Shown here: positions 45,001 to 54,127 of the stretch, piece after piece | Layout: every line of letters starts with the position of its first letter | How positions within the stretch are numbered: position 1 is the stretch's first letter | Source of the DNA: Actinoallomurus sp. | GTDB lineage: Bacteria > Actinomycetota > Actinomycetes > Streptosporangiales > Streptosporangiaceae | Length of the DNA: 64,000 nucleotides | NCBI GenBank assembly: GCA_025964625.1 | Contig: JAOPYL010000262.1 | Location: 1 to 64,000, forward strand | Direction: 5' to 3' | Program-made: the position numbers and the translations under genes | Notes under the pieces: generated by a model | The model's database searches: none | What the model was told of the DNA's origin: nothing | Seen by the model: the letters and a program-made list of their open reading frames with translations, nothing else

Positions 45001-48000
45001 TCACTCGGCCTCGAGGTCGCCCTCGAGCCGGAGATAGGTCTGGCGGAGCCGCTCCATGGTGGTGGCGTCGGGCTCGGCCCAGAGCCCGCGGCCGGCCGCC
45101 TCCAGGAGGCGCTCGGTGATGCCGCGCAGCGCCCATGGGTTCGAGCGCTCCATGAACTCCCGGTTCTCGGCGTCGAAGACGTACTCCTGGGCCAGCGTCT
45201 CGTACATCCAGTCGTCGACGACACCGGCCGTCGCGTCGTAGCCGAACAGGTAGTCGACGGTGGCGGCGAGTTCGAAGGCGCCCTTGTAGCCGTGCCGGCG
45301 CATGGCCGCGATCCAGCGCGGGTTGACCACGCGGGCGCGGAACACCCGGTGGGTCTCCTCGCCGAGGGTCCGCGTCCGTACCTGGTCGGGAAGGGCGGAG
45401 TCGCCCACGTACGCCGCCGGGCTCTCCCCCGTCAGCGCGCGGACCGTCGCGACCATGCCGCCGTGGTACTGGAAGTAGTCGTCGGAGTCGACGATGTCGT
45501 GTTCGCGGGTGTCCTGGTTCTTGGCCGCGACCGCGATCCGCCGGAACGCCGCCTCCATGTCGGTACGCGCCTCGCGCCCGTCCAGCCCGCGCCCGTACGC
45601 GTAGCCGCCCCACACGGCGTACACCTCGGCGAGGTCCCGGTCGTCGCGCCAGTTGCGGGAGTCGATCAGCGGCAGCAGGCCCGCGCCGTACGCCCCCGGC
45701 TTCGATCCGAAGATCCGGCTCGTCGCCCGCCGCCAGTCGCCGTGGGACTTCGCGTCCTCGAGGGCATGGGCGCGCAGGTGGTTCTCCGGTTCGTCCAGCT
45801 CGGCGACGGCCGCGATCGCGTCGTCCATCAGCCCGATGACGTGCGGGAACGCGTCGCGGAAGAAGCCGGAGATCCGCACGGTCACATCGATGCGCGGGCG
45901 CCCCAGCTCTTCGCGCGAGATCACCTCGAAGCCGGTGACCCGGCGCGAGGCCTGGTCCCACACCGGCCGGACGCCGATCAACGCGAGTACCTCGGCGATG
46001 TCGTCACCCTGCGTCCGCATCGCGGACGTCCCCCACACGGTGAGGCCGACGCTCCGCGGATACTCGCCGGTGTCGCGGAGATGCCGCTCGACCAGCGACT
46101 CGGCGAGGGACACCCCGACGTCCCAGGAGTTGCGGGACGGGATCGCCTTCGGGTCCACGGAGTAGAAGTTGCGCCCGGTGGGCAGCACGTTGACCAGGCC
46201 GCGCGTCGGCGAGCCGGAGGGCCCGGCCGGCACGTACCCTCCGTCCAGGGCGTGCAGCACGGCGTCGATCTCACCGGAGGTGGCGTTCAGCCGCGGCACC
46301 ACCTCACGCGCCGCGAACTCCAGCAGAGCCACGACCTCCGGCGCGTCACATCCCAGCACCTCGGCGCAGACCACCGCGGCCTTGGACACGTCCCAGCCGA
46401 GCGTCTCCATGCCGACGACGAGCCTGCGCGCCACCGCCTCGAGGAGGTCGATGACGTCGGAGGCGGTCCGCGCCGGCCCGTCCGCGATCTCGGTCAGCGC
46501 CTTGGCGTCCGTCTCCGCGCCCGGGGCCGCGAGCAGCGCCTTCTCGTCGAGCCCGTACGTCGCCGCGATCGCGGCGCGCAGGCCGGGGAGAGCGCCGGAC
46601 CGCCCGGCCCAGACCTGCGCGGCCCGCAGGATGGCGAGCACGAGGTTGACCCGCTGCCCGGCGTCCGGCGCCTCGCCGAGGATGTGCAGGCCGTCACGGA
46701 TCTGGACGTCCTTCACCTCGCAGAGGTACCCGTCGACGTGCAGGATGAATTCGTCGAAGTCGTCCTCACCCGGCTGGTCGGCCACGTGCAGGTCGTGGTG
46801 GAGCTGGGCGGCCTGCACGAGCGACCAGATCTGCGCCCGCACCACCGGCAGCTTCGACGGGTCCAGCGCCTGCACCGTGGCGTACTCATCGAGCAGCTGC
46901 TCCAGCTTGGCCATGTCGCCGTACGTCTCCGCGCGCGCCATCGGCGGCACCAGATGGTCGACGATGGTGGCGTGCCCGCGCCGTTTGGCCTGGGTCCCCT
47001 CGCCCGGGTCGTTGACGATGAAGGGATAGACCAGCGGCAGGTCGCCGAGGACCGCGTCGGGAGCGCATGAGGCCGACAGGCCGAGGCCCTTGCCGGGGAG
47101 CCATTCCAGGGTGCCGTGCTTGCCGAGGTGGATGACGGCGTCGGCCTGGAACACCTCGTCGAGCCAGCGGTAGGCCGCCAGGTAGTGATGCGACGGCGGC
47201 AGGTCCGGGTCGTGGTAGATGGCGACCGGGTTCTCGCCGAATCCCCGCGGCGGCTGGATCATCAACAGCACGTTCCCGAACCGCAGCGACGCCAGCACGA
47301 TGTCGTCCCCGTCGGTGTAGAGCTCGCCCGGCGGTTCGCCCCAGTGCTCGCGTACGCCCTCGCGCAGGGCCTCCGGCAGTGCCGCGAACCACCGCCCGTA
47401 CTCCTCCAGCGGGACCCTGGCGGTCGCGGCGCGCAGCTGGTCCTCGGTCAGCCACTCCACGTCGTGCCCGCCCGCCGCGATCAGTGAGTGGATCAGCACG
47501 TCGCCATCGCGGGGATGGTCGCCGACCAGGTAACCGGCCTCTTCCAGCGCGTTCAGCAGGCGTACCGCCGACACCGGGGTGTCCAGGCCGACCGCGTTGC
47601 CGACGCGTGAGTGCCTGGTCGGGTACGAGGACAGCACGATCGCCAGCTTGCGGTCGCCGACCGGCGTGTGCCGCAGCCGGGCATGACGCACGGCGATACG
47701 GGCGACGCGGGCGGCGCGCTCCGGGTCGGCGGCGTACACCGGGATGCCGTCCGGGCCCTCCTCCTTGAAGGAGAACGGCACCGAGATGAGGCGCCCGTCG
47801 AACTCGGGGATGGCGACCTGCATCACCGCGTCCATGGGGGTCAGCGCCGCGTCCGACGCCTCCCAGACGTCGCGAGAGGTCGTCAGGCAGAGCCCCTGGA
47901 TCACCGGGACGTCCAGCGTGGCCAGCGCACCGGCGTCCCAGGCGTCCTCGTCACCGAGCTCCCCGGTCGCGCTCACTCGTCGGCTCGCCGCTCCGCCGGC

Positions 48001-48723
48001 CGACGCGCCGGCGGCCACCGATCCCCCGGCCGCGAGCACGGTCACGATGAGCGCGTCCGCCCGTCCCAGCAGCTCCAGCAGCCCCTCGTCGGCGGCGCGG
48101 AGCGAACCGCAGAAGACCGGCAGCGCCCTGCCGCCCGCGGCCTCGATCCGCTCGCACAGCGTGTCGACGAACGCGGTGTTCCCGGACAGCTCGTGCGCCC
48201 GGTAGAAGACCACGCCCACGGTCGGCCGCCCGCCGGCCTCCGGCGCCGCCCCGTCGCGCGCCCGGGGGACGACGCCGTGCACGCCGTACGCCGGCATCCG
48301 CTCCGGTGGCGCCCAGGGCTCCTCGTCCGCGCGTCCGGCCTCACCCTCACCGCCGGGCAGCAGCATTCCAGCCAGGAACCGGGCGAGCTGCCGCAGGTTG
48401 CCGGCGCCACCCTCACGGAGATAGTCCAAGGCCTCCGCCGCCACGCCCGCGGGGACGGTGGAGAGCGCCATCAGCTCGGCGTCCGGCGTCGCCTCGCCGC
48501 CCAGCACGATGAGCGGCAGGCCCCGGCGGCGCAGGTCTTCGACGCCCTCCCGCCAGGTGCTGAGGCCGCCGAGGAGCCGTACGACGACGACGTCGGCGCC
48601 CTCGCACAGCGCGTCGAGGTCGGCGACGCCGAGCCGTGAGGGGTTGCCGGTCAGGTATCCGGCGCCGGCGGAGCGGGCGGCCAGAAGTTCGGTGTCGGCC
48701 GTGGACAGCAGGAGTACACGCAC
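45001..48723 (-). CDS. cobN: cobaltochelatase subunit CobN
   Basis: A 1240-residue large subunit of the ATP-dependent chelatase that inserts cobalt into hydrogenobyrinate a,c-diamide in aerobic cobalamin synthesis. Features include GVVFYRAHELSGNTAFVD, VFCGSLR, IQGLCLTTSRDVWE, LPGKGLGLSASC, VDGYLCEVKDVQIRDGLH and the C-terminal RIFGSKPGAYGAGLLPLI with WGGYAYG. Length is normal. The GTG start follows AAGGAA and is directly behind a cobalamin riboswitch. CobS and CobT partners are not nearby. Confidence 0.95.
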   Translation of the reverse strand: MRVLLLSTADTELLAARSAGAGYLTGNPSRLGVADLDALCEGADVVVVRLLGGLSTWREGVEDLRRRGLPLIVLGGEATPDAELMALSTVPAGVAAEALDYLREGGAGNLRQLARFLAGMLLPGGEGEAGRADEEPWAPPERMPAYGVHGVVPRARDGAAPEAGGRPTVGVVFYRAHELSGNTAFVDTLCERIEAAGGRALPVFCGSLRAADEGLLELLGRADALIVTVLAAGGSVAAGASAGGAASRRVSATGELGDEDAWDAGALATLDVPVIQGLCLTTSRDVWEASDAALTPMDAVMQVAIPEFDGRLISVPFSFKEEGPDGIPVYAADPERAARVARIAVRHARLRHTPVGDRKLAIVLSSYPTRHSRVGNAVGLDTPVSAVRLLNALEEAGYLVGDHPRDGDVLIHSLIAAGGHDVEWLTEDQLRAATARVPLEEYGRWFAALPEALREGVREHWGEPPGELYTDGDDIVLASLRFGNVLLMIQPPRGFGENPVAIYHDPDLPPSHHYLAAYRWLDEVFQADAVIHLGKHGTLEWLPGKGLGLSASCAPDAVLGDLPLVYPFIVNDPGEGTQAKRRGHATIVDHLVPPMARAETYGDMAKLEQLLDEYATVQALDPSKLPVVRAQIWSLVQAAQLHHDLHVADQPGEDDFDEFILHVDGYLCEVKDVQIRDGLHILGEAPDAGQRVNLVLAILRAAQVWAGRSGALPGLRAAIAATYGLDEKALLAAPGAETDAKALTEIADGPARTASDVIDLLEAVARRLVVGMETLGWDVSKAAVVCAEVLGCDAPEVVALLEFAAREVVPRLNATSGEIDAVLHALDGGYVPAGPSGSPTRGLVNVLPTGRNFYSVDPKAIPSRNSWDVGVSLAESLVERHLRDTGEYPRSVGLTVWGTSAMRTQGDDIAEVLALIGVRPVWDQASRRVTGFEVISREELGRPRIDVTVRISGFFRDAFPHVIGLMDDAIAAVAELDEPENHLRAHALEDAKSHGDWRRATSRIFGSKPGAYGAGLLPLIDSRNWRDDRDLAEVYAVWGGYAYGRGLDGREARTDMEAAFRRIAVAAKNQDTREHDIVDSDDYFQYHGGMVATVRALTGESPAAYVGDSALPDQVRTRTLGEETHRVFRARVVNPRWIAAMRRHGYKGAFELAATVDYLFGYDATAGVVDDWMYETLAQEYVFDAENREFMERSNPWALRGITERLLEAAGRGLWAEPDATTMERLRQTYLRLEGDLEAE

Positions 48724-48774
48724 GTGTCGTTCCTTCCCTCGGGGGTCCTCGCCCCGGCTCGGGTGAAAGCACCG

Positions 48775-48962
48775 ACAGCGGGAAGTCTCCTGACTCTCAG
48801 GTCATCGCCATGGTGGCCCGGCCCTCTCATGAGGTCCGTTCCACCACCCGCGGCCTTCCAGCTCGTCGCCGTGGCCGTACGCGCGGGCTCGCTACCTGAT
48901 CACAGTTGCGGGACAGCCCCGGAATCGCACCGGGTTCCTTCCCTGCCGTCGCCCGGACAGTC
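48775..48962 (-). promoter_or_regulatory. cobalamin (B12) riboswitch
   Basis: Read on the minus strand, the leader contains GAACCCGGTGCGATTCCGGG, then GCTGTCCCGCAACTGTGA, and near its 3' end the B12 box GAGTCAGGAGACTTCCCGC. These conserved blocks in this order define the AdoCbl riboswitch. It ends about 50 bases before cobN and should reduce its expression when cobalamin is plentiful. Confidence 0.93.
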
Positions 48963-49106
48963 TAGAGAACGGCACCGCGAGCAACGGCACGAGACGCGCC
49001 AAGGTCAAAGCCACACAAAGCCTTGACACCCTCTCGCGGCGGATGTTGCCGTCGTCTTCCCTGGTCAGCAGGGTGACGAACGCCGTCACCTACGTTCGGG
49101 GGCAAC

Positions 49107-50606
49107 ATGGTCGAGACCTGGCGTCCGGTTCTCCTGCCGGGGCACGCGAAGGTGCCGTCTTTCGGTGAGGCGTACGAGAGCACGGCGCTGCTGGACGAAC
49201 TGCGCGCCACCGAGTACGCCTACCTCGACGCGACCAGGCACGTCTATCTCGACTACACGGGTGCCGGGCTGCCGGCCGCGGCGCAGCTCCGCGTGCACGC
49301 CGAGCGGCTACGGGGCGGCTGTTTCGGCGACCCGTACGCCGACGGCCCGGCGTCGCCGAAGGCGCGCCGGGCCGTCGACCAGGCCCGGGACACGGTGCTC
49401 GCCTTCTTCAACGCCGACCCCGACGAGTACGCGGTGATCTTCACGCCGAACGCGACCGGAGCCTGCCGGCTCGTCGGGGAGGCGTATCCGTTCCGGCCGG
49501 GCTCCCGGCTGCTGCTCACCTCCGACAACCACAACTCCGTGAACGGCATCCGGGAGTACGCCAGGCGCGCGGGCGCCAAAGTCGGCCGGATCCCGCCGAG
49601 GGCGCGCGAGATGCGCGTGCCCGACGCGGACGTGGCGCGTGCGCTGCGCCGCGGGGAACGGGTCCGGCCCGCCCGCTGGGCCGAGGCCGCCGCGCTGAAG
49701 GCACCGGGGCGGCGCGGCCTGTTCGCCTACCCGGCACAGAGCAACTTCACCGGCGTGCACCATCCCCTGGAATGGGTCGAGCTCGCCCAGCGGCACGGCT
49801 ACGACGTGCTGCTCGACGCGGCCGCGTACGTGCCGTCGAACGTCTTGGACCTCGCCGTCGTCCATCCCGACTTCGTGCCGGTCAGCTGGTACAAGGTGTT
49901 CGGATATCCGACCGGGATCGGCTGCCTGGTCGCCCGGCACGAGGCACTGGAGCGCCTGCGCCGCCCCTGGTTCGCGGGCGGCAGCGCGCAGGCGGCGAGC
50001 GTCCGCGCCCGCTGGGCGCTGCTCGCGGGCGACGAGACCGCGTTCGAGGACGGCACGCTGAACTTCCTGTCCATCCCCGACGTGGAGGCCGGCATCTCCT
50101 GGGTCTCCGAGATCGGCATGGACGTCATCCACCGGCGAGTGATGTGCCTCACCGCGTACCTGCTCGACCGCCTCCGCTCGCTGCGGCACGGCGACGAGCG
50201 TCCGCTCGTCCGGTTGCACGGCCCGCTGTCCACCCGGATGCGCGGCGGCACGGTCGCGTTCAACCTGCTGGACCCGCAGGGCGACGTGGTGGACGAGCGG
50301 GCGGTCGGGCGGGACGCCGCCGCGGCCGGGATCTCCCTGCGCACCGGCTGCTTCGGCAACCCCGGAGCGGCCGAGAACGCCTTCGGCCTCGACCGCCGGC
50401 GGGTGACCGGCGCGATCCGGCAGGGCCCCGCCACCGCCGACGAGTACCTGGACCTGCTCGGACTGCCGGCGAGCGGCACAGTCCGGGCGTCGCTCGGCGT
50501 CGTCTCGACCATCGGGGACGTCGATCGCCTCATCGAGTTCGTCGAGAGCACATACGCGGACCGGCTGCCCGACCTCACCGGCCTGGAGCCCCGCCTCCAC
50601 TTCTGA
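49107..50606 (+). CDS. class V aminotransferase-fold PLP enzyme, MoCo sulfurase-like
   Basis: A 499-residue PLP-dependent protein. VYLDYTGAGLPAAAQL opens the fold, FTPNATGACRLVGEAY binds PLP phosphate, the PLP lysine is in PVSWYKVFGYPTGIG, and ISLRTGCFGNPGAAE holds the cysteine that carries persulfide in MoCo sulfurases. It may sulfurate a cofactor or act as a cysteine desulfurase-type enzyme; it lacks the C-terminal MOSC domain of true MoCo sulfurases. GGGGG precedes the ATG. It is divergent from the riboswitch/cobN unit. Confidence 0.85.
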   Translation: MVETWRPVLLPGHAKVPSFGEAYESTALLDELRATEYAYLDATRHVYLDYTGAGLPAAAQLRVHAERLRGGCFGDPYADGPASPKARRAVDQARDTVLAFFNADPDEYAVIFTPNATGACRLVGEAYPFRPGSRLLLTSDNHNSVNGIREYARRAGAKVGRIPPRAREMRVPDADVARALRRGERVRPARWAEAAALKAPGRRGLFAYPAQSNFTGVHHPLEWVELAQRHGYDVLLDAAAYVPSNVLDLAVVHPDFVPVSWYKVFGYPTGIGCLVARHEALERLRRPWFAGGSAQAASVRARWALLAGDETAFEDGTLNFLSIPDVEAGISWVSEIGMDVIHRRVMCLTAYLLDRLRSLRHGDERPLVRLHGPLSTRMRGGTVAFNLLDPQGDVVDERAVGRDAAAAGISLRTGCFGNPGAAENAFGLDRRRVTGAIRQGPATADEYLDLLGLPASGTVRASLGVVSTIGDVDRLIEFVESTYADRLPDLTGLEPRLHF

Positions 50607-50638
50607 CCGACTGACCGCGGCGCCGGGCCGAGCCACTC

Positions 50639-51448
50639 CTACGGCGTCACCACCGGGCAGCCCAGCCGCTCCTCCACGTGCCTGGGTGGTGGCGCCGTGC
50701 CGTGTGACACCGCCATCCGCAGCCCCCCGAACGTCTCGCCGGGCCCCTCCGCGGCGAGTCGCGTGAAGAAGGCCGAGGTGGAGAACAGGACGCTCGCCCG
50801 GTGCCGGCGCACCCGCTCGGCCACGCCCGAGATCGAGCGGCGGCCGGAGTCGAGCACCGCGCTGGCGCCGGAGAAGAGAGGCAGGAACACGGTGGTGCCG
50901 AGACCGACCGGGTCGTAGGTCTTCGGCACCGAGAGGAGCACGTCGTTCTCGCGCACCCCGAGGGACTCCATGGCGAGGAACGCCGTCTCCGGATCGCCGT
51001 GGGCGTACATGGAGCTGTACTGCGCGAAGGCCGGCGTGCCGGGGAGGACGGGATGCGCTCCGGCGGACCTGGCACCGGGCATTCCGGCGATCAACTCGGC
51101 CGGGGTGATCGCGTGCCTGTGGCGCCCCGCCGCGCACACCGCCATCTCTCCCGGCGGCAGCGCGGACGCCTCCGGATCCGCGAGCATCGCGATGGCGCCC
51201 AGGCGTATCGCGCCGAGGAACGCCCAGACGAACTCGATCGAGCCGGGCAGCGCGATCACCACCCGGTCGCCCGGACCCGCGCCGCGCGCGCCCAGCAACG
51301 TCGCCATGCGGGTCGCCCCGCGGTGCACCTCGCCGTGGGTGTAGACGTCGTCGCCGCACAGGAACGCAGCCCGGTCGCGCCAGCCGAACGTATTCGTCCA
51401 CTGGCTGAGCAGCTCCGCCAGATTGGCGTCCGGCGACGGTCCGGACAT
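50639..51448 (-). CDS. half-length, degenerate AMP-ligase-like protein
   Basis: A 269-residue protein related to the N-terminal half of adenylate-forming enzymes of the benzoate-CoA ligase type (GPGDRVVIALPGSIEFVWAFLGAIRLGAIAML shown by its sections). The P-loop (normally YSSGSTGxPK) reads YSSMYAHGDPETAFLA (144-158), so the ATP-binding Gly/Thr/Lys are lost. The protein stops at RLGCPVVTP, just before the usual DGIGSTE motif and the C-terminal lid. It begins at an ATG with GGGGGAG five bases upstream. It is either a substrate-binding relic or a pseudo-enzyme. Confidence 0.8.
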   Translation of the reverse strand: MSGPSPDANLAELLSQWTNTFGWRDRAAFLCGDDVYTHGEVHRGATRMATLLGARGAGPGDRVVIALPGSIEFVWAFLGAIRLGAIAMLADPEASALPPGEMAVCAAGRHRHAITPAELIAGMPGARSAGAHPVLPGTPAFAQYSSMYAHGDPETAFLAMESLGVRENDVLLSVPKTYDPVGLGTTVFLPLFSGASAVLDSGRRSISGVAERVRRHRASVLFSTSAFFTRLAAEGPGETFGGLRMAVSHGTAPPPRHVEERLGCPVVTP

Positions 51449-51550
51449 GCGTTCTCCCCCCGTATGCGGGCTCTGACGCGACATTAGGCCGGACCGGCGG
51501 TGTCGGGACAGCCCCGGAGCGTGATCAAATGGTTCTTAGGGAGGCCATCT

Positions 51551-52564
51551 GTGGACAGCGTTCGTGTCGCCCTGATCGGGTATGGCACCGGAGGCGCTGT
51601 CTTTCACGGCCCGCTGATCTCTGCCACGCCCGGCCTGGAGCTCGCCGCGGTCGTGACGGGCGATCCGGAGCGGCGGGCGGGCGTGCGCGGCCGTTACCCG
51701 GAGGCCGAGATCCTCGACGCGCCCGACGACGTGTGGTCCGGTGGGTACGACCTCGCCGTCATCACGACACCGAACCGGCAGCATGTCCCGCTGGCCCGCG
51801 CCGCGCTCGACGCCGGCATGCCGGTCGTGCTGGACAAGCCGGTCGCGCCGACGGCCGCCGAGGCCAGGTCGCTCGCCGGCGGCCCGCCGGTGATCCCGTT
51901 CCACAACCGGCGCTGGGACGGGGACTTTCGCACCATCGCACGGCTGGCCCGTGACGGCGCGCTGGGCCGGGTGCTGCGGTTCGAGTCGCGGTTCACCCGC
52001 TGGCGACCCCAGATCAAGCCCGGGTGGAAGGAGACCACCGACCCCGCCGACGCGGGCGGCGTGCTCTACGACCTCGGCTCTCACCTGATCGACCAGGCGA
52101 TCACGCTGTTCGGGCCGCCTACGGACGTCTATGCCGAGCTGGACCTGCGCCGGCCCGGCGCGAAGGCGGTCGATGACGCGTTCGTGGCCCTGACCCACGC
52201 CGACGGGGTCCGCTCTCACCTGTGGATGAGCGCGATCAGCTCCGACCTGGGACCGCGCTTCCGCGTCCTCGGCGACCGCGCCGCCTACGTCACGTACGGC
52301 CTCGACCGCCAGGAGGAGCAGCTCCGCGACGGCCTCACTCCTTCCGACAGCGGCTACGGCGCGACGCCGCCGGAGTCGTACGGCCTGCTCGGCACCCCGG
52401 GGAGCATGCGGCCCGTGCCCAGCCGGCCAGGCCGTTACCAGGACTTCTACTCCCAGGTGGCCGCCGCGGTCAGAGGCGAGGCGCCCCCACCGGTGACCCT
52501 TGGTGACGCCGTCACCGGACTCGAGGTCATCGAGACCGCCCTGCGGCGCGCCCGGAACGGCTGA
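51551..52564 (+). CDS. Gfo/Idh/MocA-family oxidoreductase
   Basis: A 337-residue NAD(P)-dependent sugar or polyol dehydrogenase. The Rossmann motif VALIGYGTGGAVFHGPL is at the start, followed by VLDKPVAPTAAEARSL with the conserved Lys-Pro and GGVLYDLGSHLIDQA with catalytic Asp/His. The substrate is unknown. The GTG at 51551 has GGGAGG six bases upstream, preferred over the in-frame start at 51500. Confidence 0.9.
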   Translation: MDSVRVALIGYGTGGAVFHGPLISATPGLELAAVVTGDPERRAGVRGRYPEAEILDAPDDVWSGGYDLAVITTPNRQHVPLARAALDAGMPVVLDKPVAPTAAEARSLAGGPPVIPFHNRRWDGDFRTIARLARDGALGRVLRFESRFTRWRPQIKPGWKETTDPADAGGVLYDLGSHLIDQAITLFGPPTDVYAELDLRRPGAKAVDDAFVALTHADGVRSHLWMSAISSDLGPRFRVLGDRAAYVTYGLDRQEEQLRDGLTPSDSGYGATPPESYGLLGTPGSMRPVPSRPGRYQDFYSQVAAAVRGEAPPPVTLGDAVTGLEVIETALRRARNG

Positions 52565-52594
52565 CGGACCCGGCCCGGCCGGCACGGCCCGTGC

Positions 52595-54127
52595 TCACAC
52601 GCCCGGCCCCCCGGGCGGCACGAGCGGGAGGCCCGCCGGGGCGCCGGACTCGATGAGACGCCGGAGCGCCTCGGTGTCGAGGTGGCGTTCGACGAGGTCG
52701 CCGAGGGCGTCGAGCTGGGCCTCGCGCAGCGCGGCGAAGTCGGTGTCCGGCGCGGGGGTGAAGGCCCGCCCGGCGGTCCCGGCGACGTCCGCGAGGAACG
52801 CGCGGCGGAAGGCGTCGTTCTCCAGCGCACCGTGCCAGGTCGTTCCCCACACGGCGCCGTCGCGGCACCCGTCGAGGAACGGCTCGCCGCCCTCCACCGC
52901 GACGGTCCCGTGGTGGATCTCGTAGGCGCGCACCGGTTCGCCGTAGGCCGTACCGGTGGGGCGACGCAGGGTCTTCTCCGGCGCGAACTCGACGCGCGCC
53001 GGCAGCAGGCCGAGGCCGTCGACACCACCCGCGCACGACTCGACGTCGTCGAGGATCTCCCGGGCGAGCATCTGGTAGCCGCCGCAGATCCCGAGGACCG
53101 GCCGGCCGTCGCGGGCCCGCCGTACGATCTCCGCGGCCAGCCCGCGTTCGTGCAGCCAGCCCAGGTCGGCGACGGTCGCCCGTGAACCGGGCAGCACGAC
53201 CAGATCCGCGTCGGCGAGCTCGCCCGGCGTGGTCGCGAACCGCACGGTCACGCCCGGCTCGGACGCCAGCGCGTCGGTGTCGGTGAAATTGGAGATCCGC
53301 GGCAGCCGCACGACCACGACGCGCAGTACTTCACCGTCGTGACCCCGCCCTGCCGCCTGCGAGCCCCCGCGCCCCGCGCCGTACGGCGGGTTCGCACGGC
53401 CGGCGTCCAGAGCCAGGGAGTCCTCGACGTCCAGCCAGAGCCCCTCGAGCCAGGGCAGCACGCCATAGACCTTCCGCCCGGTCAGCGCGGTGATCTGCGC
53501 CAGGCCCGGAGCGAGCAGTTCGGGCGCGCCGCGGAACTTGTTGATGACGAAGCCAGCGATCAGTTTCTGGTCGCCGGGGTCCAGCAGGCCGACCGTGCCG
53601 TACAGGGCCGCGAACACCCCGCCACGGTCGATGTCACCGACGACGATCACCGGGAGGTCCGCGGCGCGCGCGAGGCCCATGTTCGCGATGTCGCCCGCCC
53701 GCAGGTTGATCTCCGTGGGGCTGCCTGCGCCCTCGCAGATCACGACGTCGTACTCGGCGCGCAGCGTGGCCAGGCTGGTTCCGACCACCTCGCGGAGGCG
53801 GCTCTTGTGCGCGCCGTACTGCATGGCGTCCACCTCGGCGACCGGGTGGCCGAGCACGACGACCTGGCTACGCCGGTCGGTGCCGGGCTTCAGCAGCACG
53901 GGGTTCATGTGGGCGGATGGCTCGACGCGTGCGGCGGCGGCCTGCATGGCCTGCGCCCGGCCGATCTCCGCGCCGTCGGCGGTGACCATCGAGTTCAGCG
54001 ACATGTTCTGCGCCTTGAACGGCGCGACCTTGACGCCCTGGCGGACCAGCCAGCGGCACAGCCCGGCGGTGAGAATGCTCTTGCCCGCGTCCGAGGTCGT
54101 TCCCGCGACCAGCAGCGCACCGTTCAT
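52595..54127 (-). CDS. cobQ: cobyric acid synthase
   Basis: A 510-residue glutamine-dependent amidotransferase that amidates four carboxyls of adenosylcobyrinate diamide. The N-terminal P-loop [25 protein letters not shown] and [12 protein letters not shown] form the ATPase part. The C-terminal GATase_3 has GICGGYQM with the catalytic Cys, and a [12 protein letters not shown] His region. The ATG at 54127 has no obvious ribosome site; the left end of a TnpB element lies against it, so native upstream control may be displaced. It belongs with cobN to cobalamin synthesis. Confidence 0.94.
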   Translation of the reverse strand: MNGALLVAGTTSDAGKSILTAGLCRWLVRQGVKVAPFKAQNMSLNSMVTADGAEIGRAQAMQAAAARVEPSAHMNPVLLKPGTDRRSQVVVLGHPVAEVDAMQYGAHKSRLREVVGTSLATLRAEYDVVICEGAGSPTEINLRAGDIANMGLARAADLPVIVVGDIDRGGVFAALYGTVGLLDPGDQKLIAGFVINKFRGAPELLAPGLAQITALTGRKVYGVLPWLEGLWLDVEDSLALDAGRANPPYGAGRGGSQAAGRGHDGEVLRVVVVRLPRISNFTDTDALASEPGVTVRFATTPGELADADLVVLPGSRATVADLGWLHERGLAAEIVRRARDGRPVLGICGGYQMLAREILDDVESCAGGVDGLGLLPARVEFAPEKTLRRPTGTAYGEPVRAYEIHHGTVAVEGGEPFLDGCRDGAVWGTTWHGALENDAFRRAFLADVAGTAGRAFTPAPDTDFAALREAQLDALGDLVERHLDTEALRRLIESGAPAGLPLVPPGGPGV

